64,000 bases of DNA, from assembly GCF_965638725.1 (NCBI RefSeq), contig NC_134963.1, forward strand, positions 12,366,501 through 12,430,500, in the 5' to 3' direction. The stretch comes from Aptenodytes patagonicus (Eukaryota; Chordata; Aves; Sphenisciformes; Spheniscidae). The position numbers and the translations under genes are program-made. This document shows, piece after piece, positions 31,001 through 42,200 of this stretch (position 1 is its first letter; each line of letters begins with the position of its first letter). The notes below the pieces were generated by a model. That model saw only the letters and a program-made list of their open reading frames with translations, did not search any database and was not told the DNA's origin.

Positions 31001-33189
31001 ATAGAAATTTTATTGAGTGGAAGATACTGATTAGGCCACAAGGTAGTTCTCTGAGCTGTAGTAAAATCAAGTATCTTTTTGAATACAGGCTGTGCTAAGC
31101 TGATAAAGAACATCACACATAAGCTTACATGACAGAATGAAGCTTCCCTTCCTTCCCTTATTACCCTGCATCTAATTTAAACCAAGCAACTATGTGGCTC
31201 GTTGCACTAATATACTAACATGGTGACATCTCAACAGGTTTCATTTGTTTGAGAGCAACACCATAATATTGTGGTTGAAGTGTTTACAGTACTCAGATCC
31301 TGGGGCTGGAGTTGAAACTGAAGAGTACAGGATGCTGTACTGAGTAGCACAGACCTGTCTTGTAGAGGTCTCATTCTCTCCTGCTAAGCTTCACCCAAAA
31401 ATCAAGAAAGTTCTAAGGCAACAAAGTTCAGAGTACTTGCACGTCCTGCAATTTTGGAACGAACTGAAAGCAGCATTAAGAACTAATAGACAGAGGAAGT
31501 GTAAGAATCAAATATATACTCTTTCAACTTCATCATAACAAACATGTACTCCCCACCAAACTCCACAGGTAAAATTTAAAAGCCTTCTGGCTGCTTTGTT
31601 AATGTTGACTTATTCCTAGGACTAAATAAATTTAGCTTCTACAAAAAAGCCTTACCTTCAGTCTTAGAGTACCTCTAGCAGCAGAGGTAGCATACATGAG
31701 CCATCAACTCCCTCTGCTCCTCCTCAGAGTAAAGCAGCAGCAAGTGTTTTGAGCTGTGTCTGTGCTCATGCTGCAACCTACTGCTCTTACCAGTAAAACG
31801 TCCAGCTCTTAAATCTAAACAAGCCTCAGAGCTAGGCTTAATCAATCTCCCTCTCACATTTCACAGAGAAGCAGGAGATGTAAATTGTCCATTACTCATA
31901 GAAAATATAAGAGCAATTGGCATCAGGATGGTCATGCCCCCAAAGGTATTACCAGATTTTAAAAGAGAACTAAAGGCCCACAAATCCCACATTTGTACAA
32001 CTTCATATTAATATTTCTCTGCATACCTATAACGGGCATGAGCCACTGATATTAAGGCCTGCTGCTGTTCTTCCTCTTTCTCTTCCAAACGGGACTTCCA
32101 ACGGTTCCAGAACTTCTGCAGTACCTGAAACAAAACAACAAAGACATGAAAAAACATAGATATTGAGGGAGAAGAATGCAAAGAAGGAAATTATTAAATG
32201 TCCTACTGAAACTACATGCTGCAATGGTTGCCTCCTGCATTGCTTCATATACCAAACTTGTTTTATAACATGCTATGAATCTTTCTGCTAAAAGAAAAAG
32301 TCACCATAAACAGGAAAACAGAAAACTAAAATAATGTATCTAAGACTGACAGTTGATTTGCCACAGAAAATCTCGTGTTATTTTTGTATTTAGCAACAAA
32401 GCCACTGATTTAATAAAACAGTATTTTGTAGGTGAAAGTGGAAGCCAATAGGCTCAAGAAAAACTAACACAAGAACAAGAAAAAGTTAAACTCACTGTAA
32501 CTTGATGCTGACGGTATGACAGATTTTTTCTCATTTGCTGAAGACGCGTGTTCATGACATTCTGCCAAAGACCCTTAAAACCAAGTTTCTGTAACAACAA
32601 GAAATGTACACAGCTTTCATGTAATTCCAATCAGCAAGCACTGGTAAGTTTAGAACTGGCTGCTCCTTACAAACAATCTATGTTTGATGCTACTCCTTGC
32701 AATAGCTAAGATTTATGAACTCAAAGCCATGCATCAGTTTCCTCTCACAAACTGCCACTTCTCCAGCTAAACTAGAATTCCCTTCCGCTTTCCCAGGGTT
32801 TTATTGCGAGACATCTAACTCCTTATTCAGCTATCACCACCACTACCCAAGTCCTTTCCCAATCTATCTCCTCCTTCAGTTCAAGACTTATAACTCGCTC
32901 CTTATCAAAAACAGAAAAGATCCACTTCCCTTTTAGGTCTCCTCTGCACAAGGTCTTCTGGTCTACAATCCCACAGTATCTTGATTCAGGGATGAACACG
33001 GTAAATAGCATTATGAGAGCATCCTGCCTTAAAGTGCTCTTATAGTCACTAACATTTTCGATCTATGATCCAAACAGCTTTATTGCCATTCTTTTGATGA
33101 TAGGTACTGATCCACACTTTAAAACAATTCAGTTCCAAAAAAGCTGGAGGTTTGCTTGTGCCCACCTTTCAGACAGCCTTCAAGGATTT

Positions 33190-33220
<31 letters not shown>

Positions 33221-36200
33221 GAGACACTTACTCAACTACCTGCATATGCAATAAGCTATCTTTGGACTCGTGAAAAGAAGCATGTATGCATTACTACAGA
33301 GGCAAAAAAATAATTCTTGTTGCAAAACAGTGTAAGCAGACAGAAACATTTGGGGTAGAGGTGAGAAGAAAAAAAAAATCAGGGAAAAATCAAGGGGAAA
33401 ATGCAATCTCATGGTGAAATGGCCAGGCAGCATGGCAGCCCAATACCATCAAGATTAATCTGCTACTTCACCAGTTTCCCAATTGGAAGAAAAACTATTT
33501 TGGAGAGCAGCATGGTTTCCCCATTTGGATTCAACTGGCAGATTCCAGAATAGTTGGAATTTAGAAACCTGATGCCCGATCCAAACTCACCATGGCAGAA
33601 AATGGTGCCTCCCCCACTTAACACCCACACACCACTGTTAGTATTAAAGGCACACTGCCAGTCAGAAGTATTTTAATTCTCTCCACAGCCTCTTCCACCT
33701 GATGCATAACAGCGCTCTTACCAACAGATGATGCTTGTAGTGTTTTTCAGCCAGCTCACACTGTTGAGTCTCTTCCACACACAGTACATCTGTCACTGAG
33801 TTAAAGTATCTTTTACACAGAAACATCCATCCTGATATATACACAACCTTCTCCCACAGAGGGGCACTAGATCTCCATCTAAATTTGCTTCAATATTTGA
33901 ATTTCCAGCACTGTTACCTGTGCAAGTTTTGATTACAGTCAAGTTTTTAGATTTTGCTGGTTTATCACAATACATTTCTGATTCACTGTTAAGTAAGAAA
34001 TTCCTCCCCAGCCTTAAATTATCTTCTGCAGGCTCTTAGCTGTCAACAGGCTAACATACTGTAATTGCAACAGTTTTAAGAATTGTTAGTATGGCCTTAC
34101 GTACATCTTTCTGATAACATGTTTATTGTCACCCGTGCTACTGCACAACATTCCTGCTTATTAACCAGATCTTTCCCCTGCAGGAATGCTTTCAACCTGT
34201 CCCTGCTAGGGACTAAATACAGATTGGATACAATGCTTCCAGTGTGCAAAGACTCTCCATAAGGCAATCCTTGCTGCTAGTTTTTCAATGTCCTTTCGGT
34301 GAGCATGCATTCTTCTCCTACACTCCCATGACAGCCGCCAATCAGAGAAACACTGCCGGACTATCCTGCTTTGGTGATGCTCTTGGGCCAGCTCTAGAAA
34401 ACAAACACACAAATTACTCATGACTTGCTCCTTCCTGGGCTCATTTATATCAGATGAGGCCATGACATTTAAGGCCATGACATTTAAGTCACTGGTTCTG
34501 AAGTGACAGAAGCTCTAACACTGAAAATGCTAGTAAGAATTCACAGCAACACTCAGCTACGGACTATATTCTTCCTATTGATCACAAAGGCAGTTTTAAA
34601 GCAGTAACATACTGCTTTACTTTTAAATGTACTACTTTACATTTTAACGTACTGACTTAAGAAGGGGAAGTTAAGACACTGCATCACTTGTTCAACATAT
34701 ACAAGCTTGCTTACATGTCAGCATACTCCTATTACTAGTTCCCAGGTATCCAAGCTGGATTCTTTTCCACTACCACCGATCAACAGGCAATTCACACAAA
34801 TGTCTGAACTCATTCCAGTGACTTCAAGGGAAGAAACAAAAGAACTGGTGTAATAATCTTTACCATCCTGTCTGAGTTGTGATTTGTCTGACTATCAAGA
34901 AAACCCACACAGACTGACTGATAATAGTCCTGAATACGTCCTTCTCACAGATATCTCAGTCCGAATATAATATGCAATGTGCAAGTTTTCGTCAAGGGAA
35001 CTGTAAAGCATTTTCTTTTAAATCACATGGAAAGCAGGTGATCTTCCTGTTCAGTGTATAACCTTAGCTAGCCAGGCCTGTAACAGTGTACAGTCCAAGT
35101 TGCATCTCATCATTTGTTGAGCAAGCAGAAACATTGCAGCGTCTCCTAAAATAGAAAAAACACATCACTGTGCCCTAAGCAAAGGGGATGAGGCCCATTC
35201 TGTCCTAACTCACCGTTTTCACTCACCGTTCTGAAGTTTCTTTGCTCTGTGGAGGTTTAAGTATCCTAGCCACGCTTCCATGCATCTCTTCAATTCCCAG
35301 TGCTGATGGTGAGTTATTGCCCTACTCTCCTTCTGCTTGTCATTCTGGCTATATAAATACAGCTCTCGCCACTGCAACCAAGCCTGACAGAACAATTGAG
35401 GAGGGAGGGCAGTAAGGGGAAAAAACCGGACAAGATTAGGGAAGTAGAACAAAGAAGAGAAGAGGAAGAACACACAGGCAATAGGAAATTCCATGTAAGA
35501 TCTAAAGGTGAAAGCCATGACCAATGAGGTTCCTCCCCACAACGGGAAAAAAAAACAAACAACAAAAACAAACAAACAAACGCCAAAGGAATGTGAGCAT
35601 AGAAAAGGTTAAAGAAAGAATGTCGATATCAAACTTCTTTCCTTTTTTGATACTTTCACACTTTTTCCATTAAAAGGCCAAAATAATACTTTTTGGACAA
35701 CAGGCTTTCTTTCAGACAGAGGATTTTCATATAAAAGAGAATCACATCTTGAGATATGATACGATTTCCCAACTTCTCCTTAGCAGAATACTGGCCTCAA
35801 ACAGGCAGTGTCGCCATCTTACAGAGCAGGCCAAATTAAATACCATCACCTGTTTTTAATGAAAGGGACAAAAAGCCACAGTTCCAGTGAAAGAAAACCA
35901 CACTCTCCTCACTTCCGCTAAGATGAACAATTTACTGAAGGAGCTGACAACCTCTCAAGAATACAAAATGCTGGACTGTATTTTCTTACCCCAAAATGGA
36001 GTTAAACATGCTCACAGAAATTCATTAGGACGTAAGAAATGTTGTCTTACAAAGATGCAAGGTGCTGTCAAACAGCAAGTGCTATCTTGCCTCCTAACAG
36101 GATAGTGGATTGGACCTCTGTGGAGTTCGGCATTCTAGAGAGCTGGATGCAACTACCCTTCATGCCCTGCTCAAAATGCCACAGCTGCAAACTCACACAC

Positions 36201-39200
36201 CTGTTTTCTTTTACCTCTTATTTACCTGTGGCTAGTTTCTCTAGTGGAGAGAACTCTGATACTTTCACTATCATCAAGCATCGTATAAGACAATATTTGG
36301 ACAGTCTGCTTCCTAGCAAATACAAGACATGGATCCAGTTTGCTTTGCCTAGATTTCTTGTAAAGAAATTTTTCTTGTAAAAAAATTGTTTTGACCTTCT
36401 TCATAGAATTGTAGAATATCTCAAGTTGGAAGGGACCCATCACGATCATCGAGTCCAACTCCCTGTTCCTCGCAGGACTACTTAAAACTAAATCATATGA
36501 CTAAGAGCATCGTCCAGACGCTCCTTGAACTCCCGACAGGCTTGGTGCCGTGACCACTTCACTGGGGAGCCTGTTCCAGTGACTGACTACCCTCTCAGTG
36601 AAGAACTTTTTCCTAATGTCCAATCTGAACTTCCCCTGACGCAGCTTCATTCCATTTCCTCATGTCCTAATACATTCTTCCATCATAAGTACTGCAATTT
36701 GCAAAGCAAATGAGTATAAGGCCTATTTTTTATTAATCTGCAACTTTATTCACACGTGCGTGCAGCATAAACGTCAGAAATGGTAGTAGCTGAAGCTCCT
36801 GGACTTACTCGAAATTGCAGGCTCTGGGCCCAATGCTGCAGAGCCAAAATAATCATTTTATGTCCAGTGCAGTTCTGGTAGTGTCGTCTTCTCCACACTG
36901 CCCATGATATGCTGCCAAAACAATGTTATAGACATGTTCAAACGCAGGTTCCATAGTTTGGTGCAAGAAGTCACCTTCCTCTCACTGGAAAAAGGTATGA
37001 ACAACAATCTTAAGTTCACAGTCTATGGGTGTACCAGAAGAATTCAGAGACACACACACCCCAAAAAGAATTAAAAAAAAAGTCAAACATGGAACAAAGC
37101 CAGCGCAAGAAAAGATAACAGAACACAGGGAAAAACCATGGCCTTCTGGTCAGTGCCTCTCTGCCTGTTTCCGCTCCATTCTTACCGCAAACAGCTTCTT
37201 TCCCTGAATGCCAGTGCCACAGACTGCATCCCATGTTTTGTCCTTTGAACATCAACATAAACCAGCCAGTGCTGCCAGGTCCTGAGCAATTTTTGCTTCT
37301 TTGCTGTGCACAACAAAAAAATTACAGCATCTTAAGTTCATGCAAGAATCTAGCATTTTTTAACCACTCCATAACACCACTTGTCCCCGACCTCCACTCA
37401 ACTCAACCATAGTGACACCTCGTGGGAAACGCTGAAACAACAGCCACCAGAGCCACAGCTGCGACCATCCACCCTGGCTGAGGGTGTCACACTGACAAGA
37501 CTCTGAAACGCTGACAGCATCATGCCACTTGTTCAGAGCAGCGTGAATTATTAGACAATGGCATTGCTTTGTCTTCAGTGCTTACAGGGTATATAATTGT
37601 ATAACAATATTCAGCGTAACAACCCCGTTGGGTAAGAATTACAGGATTTTCTTTGGTTCGTTTTAAAAAAAAAAGTTCATCAGGTTCATCAGTAGCTTTT
37701 CAAGAGTTATTCTCTATTACAAGCAGAGAAATCAACCAGAAACAAGTCAAGTTTATTTAGCAGGCTGGTCACGCAGCTAAAAACAGAAGTGGTGTCACAA
37801 ATTCCAGTTTACCACTTTATGCAGTGCACTGCACTTTCTCCTCACAACAGTCTGGCTTGTCAGAACTGACACTATTGAAGCAAAGTTATTAGAAAGAAAT
37901 AATCCAAAACCACCATGGATTTTATGCCACTTCACCCTTGCACTAAAAAAAAACCACCCACACTTTTTTTTTTTTAAGATTTCCTTGTGATCCAGTGAAT
38001 CAAGTATTAACCTACCTTAAAACAGGTCACTTTTCTATCTTTTTGACTAACACACAGCTGCTTCTGTAAGTACTCTGGCCTCACTCAGTAAGAAAGGAAA
38101 TCTAGACAGCCTATCAGTTTGTTTCCAAACGTGCCAGTCTGTATAATATTCTGAGGCTACATTCATATGCAAAGAGACCAGTTAACTTGTTTTGCAAATC
38201 AGCACAGAACAAAACCACAGTATCATCTTTAAAAGAGGGTCATCCTCCCCTTCAGGCAAACAGATATTCCCTGAAACCAAAGGAAGTTGCAACCAATACA
38301 GGCAACTTCATCAGTAGGACAAATCCATTGCAGAACAAAGAATCTACACAGTAAGACAAGGGGCACTTCGAAAGCTTGGGCTTCTTTTCCATTGCAAGAC
38401 ACAAGCTGGAAGGAATAGCGAATACAGATAAAATATGTGCAGTTAATATCACAGGGAATGATTATCTAATTTCTATAGCCACAGTTGATAGAATGTGTTA
38501 TTGGAATTCTCTATCAAAAAATATCTATTTGAACACATATTGTGATAAAGTAAAAAAACCAAAACAAACCCCAACAGACAAACAAAACCAAAAAACCAAC
38601 CAAACCACCCGCCCAAAAACAAACAACACAATCCGGAGCAGATGGAGAGGCCCTTAAGCTTATTCACCAGCATCCCTAAATAACTATATAGCTACACAGT
38701 AGTGTATCAAACAGACCTTCCCTGCCAGCTTTAGACAACCATCTGCACCTAAAAGTATTACACTTCCACGGGGCGGGGGGGGAGGTCAACGTGCAAACAT
38801 TTACAAGGGACAGAGATTCTGTATAAATATTTCCCTTGGAAACTCCCACCTCAGTATGTCCCCAAATAAAGGTAGTTACCATCACTTCACTTACCATGAG
38901 ACTCTGCAACATAATATTTGTTCCTCTTTCCTTGTTGCTGGCATACATAGGCTCTCCAAGCCTTGAATATCAAATTATGGAGTAAATGCCTGAAAAATTA
39001 AAAAAGCGCCGTTCAGTGAAATAGCTACCAATGCCTAAAAGTAGGATTCTTTCAAGTTCAGTCACATTCTAAAGATAAGTTGGATAGGAAATTTTGACTT
39101 CATCCTAAAACAACAGCAAAAAAAAAAAGGCGGGGGGCGGGGGGAATATGAAAATAAGCAATTAAGACATTGCTCTTGGCCTAGAGGTACTGTTGATGTA

Positions 39201-42200
39201 ACTTGCTTACTGGTATTAATAACACCTTCAGAACCTAAGGAAAATTTCTCATGTTGCTATATACACACAATAATAGGAAGTCATTTCACAAACCTGTAAT
39301 GGCTGTCTGCTCTGAGGCTGAGCTTCCTTTCCCTGCAAACAGTCCACCAGTCCTTCCAGTCTCCAAAAGTTTTTTGAAGAATCTTCTGGTTATAAAAGCA
39401 TCTAAACAGCGGAAAGATTTGGACATGGGAAACTTCATACAGGTTTCCAGGTTGACCACAAATCAGTTTTAATGAAGATTATGCTACCTCTTTTCCAGTC
39501 TTGTCTGATTAGCCTAACAGCATTTAAAAGACACTACCCTAATGTGACACTTTACTCCAAGACTCTGTGAAGTACGACAAGAAGCAATCAGCTTACTGAC
39601 TGTAAATACTTCACATAAAGTCAAGGAAGGAAAGACAGATGTTGTTAACTGACTTGCCAAATATCGCAGTGCCAGGTGACTTTAGACCTACTCACATCTT
39701 CTATCCTCAGTTCTGTGTTTTACTCAAACAACCAGCACCGTTGATAATATGTGTATTTTCCTTGCTAATTTTGTTCTTTGTTATTTTAACACAAAATATT
39801 TTATGTATAGAAATAAATACAAAAGCTACTTCAGATTTTATAATGCCTTGATATTTCTATTGTGTTCTTAGAAACAGCATGCTGATCTTAAGTCATCCCA
39901 AATATAAAATCTTCCCAAAGAACACTTAAATAGGCTTAAGAACTCCTTCAGCTAGCTGCACATCATCTATGCTAAAAACAAAGCTGTTCATCTGCTCATG
40001 TACCTTCTCCTTCCAATGGATGCTAAGCCATGCACAAAATGGATTCACAAGTCACATATGACCTTCAAATTCTTTAACCTCAGTAGAAGAGTCTCTGCTT
40101 TTATACCCAGATTTAATTAACACGTACCTGACCAGGTAAGAAGAGATACTACATTTCAACTGAACTGTGAACAACTAAAAATTCAAATATAGGAGGGTCT
40201 GCATGAGGGAATTAGGATTTTGATCACCTAACTAAAAATAATGGTCATAACCTACTATTTCAAGCAATTCCTTTTTTTTTTAGTTTTAAAATATTCTCTC
40301 AAACATTTTTCCATGTGGTCAAGATGACCTGGGCAGCAGCCTAAGAACCGGAAAGTCTCATCAACTGGAGTAGGAATACTCTCAAAAAATCTCACATCTC
40401 TTTGTCTTTGTGATGGAGAGAAGGAAAATAGAAAGACCCATGAAAACATACAAGCTAACAAACAAAAAGTACACAAGCACAGACTCACAACCTTTGATCA
40501 CAACTATCCCACTAGCTTAATGAAATTGGTCATATCTGTAATAACAACAGGGCTAGGCCCAGAATACCTAGAGGTCCCTCAGTAAAACACGTATGAATCC
40601 TCTCACAAGTTGCAATTCATAGCTACCTACCCCAAGCCAAGTTGCTAAGTCATTCCAAGCACTCAAGCAGAAAAGAAAAGAAAAAGAAAGAGAAATGAGC
40701 TATACGTTATTTTTTTGGACTTGGTGCATTAATGGAACATTGCAAATAAAAACTATGAAAATCTAGGGACTCTTAAATCTAAAAAGGCAATTAATTATTG
40801 CTTATGTTCCTTGCTGAACTTTATAAAACATATTTCTACTCATCCTCCTAAAAAAAAATAAAATAATCGTTGTCCTGAATTTACACACAGCCAAAGTAGT
40901 GCAAATTCAGTGTACAGGATAGCAGGAACGGTAAGGTTCACAGGACAACTTCAGTTTACCAGCTAAGGCAGACATAGAATAAATTTGATGCAGTAGTACA
41001 AGGAAATCGGATAATTAAGGGCCTGATCTTATTCTGACTGTAACAAATGCAGGTTTTTCCACTGGGAACTGCTTCAGTTCCTAAGCATGTGGTCAAACAA
41101 GAATGAACATGCAAATTAAAGCAAAACAAAAGAGTATCAAAGCATTGGTTTTCAGTAGCTGACAGAACACTAACAACAGAAACGAATTATCCGCCACAGG
41201 TATTTCAAAGTCAGACAGATACAAAGCATATATAGATATACATTAAGAGCAATAGTGCAAACAGTAAAATTAACTGAATTTCAAGATCTATCTCTAGTTA
41301 TAACTTTGAAAAATCGTTAAATTTAAAGCAGGTGTCACAATCATACCCCATCATTTATATGCACATACAGTTCAACTTCATCAAGACAACCACAATTCCT
41401 ATGAATTTAGTTAGTAAAGTTTAACCATGATTATTAAAAACAAACAAAAAGCAGGAGCAAGAAGGGTATTCAAAGGAAACCTTCAAGTGATCTCAAAAGA
41501 CACCCAAGTATTTTCTTGGCAGCCAGTACTCTCTTAGCCCAATGGTACAGCACTAAACCATAAAAAAAAAAATAACCCACAAAAAAACCCCACCCTTGAT
41601 TTCTGTAATTTTATCTACCTGGCTTTGGAAGGGAGAACTTGTCCAAATGTCTTTTTTGCCCACAGATAGAAGAATTTCCTTGCTAGGTATCTGGAATATA
41701 AGGAAAGGTTAGTTGCCTTTGTACTCTTCCTCTGCTAATTCCCAGGCAGCAGTAAAAATAGGAACTTTTATGCTAGTTTCAGTAATGAAACTAAGGGTCT
41801 TGGTTTTCAGAGATCAACACATATACGAAATATTTACACCCTGAAATTAGTACCTTTAACAGGACTATTCACCAAGCATAAACAGAGGCCCAAAGCATCA
41901 TTGCAAGACTTGAACTGGGACAACACTTCTTTAGGAAACCTAGGCAGCTGAAATGTCTTCCAAGCAGCCCACTTACACCCAATGATACTAATGAGCAGGC
42001 TGCTGATTAACTGGGGAGCCTTTTTGTGATTTAGAAGCAGTAACATCACTGTTTCCCTGAAGTCAACCAGCTGAGTCAGACTTGTTTCCAGAATACTCAA
42101 GCCAATCTAATGTTTACCCCTGCCTGAAACCAGCAGATCTTCCTTCTTCCTACCTCCCCCACAGCAGTTCCGCTTTTCAGCAAGCTTCTCCTAGTACCAG

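Noticed and set aside
31656-31690. Possible small SFI1 exon before the donor at 31655
   Set aside because: No phase-compatible reading joins exon 14 or exon 15, and these two already join each other in frame.
33662-33721. Read-through of SFI1 exon 12 past its donor ([14 protein letters not shown])
   Set aside because: It looks repeat-like, but it ends in a stop shortly after, while the donor GTAAGA plus exon 13 matches the human protein continuously.
38473-38673. Gly/Phe/Leu-rich minus-strand frame
   Set aside because: Produced by an A/C-rich low-complexity tract inside an SFI1 intron.
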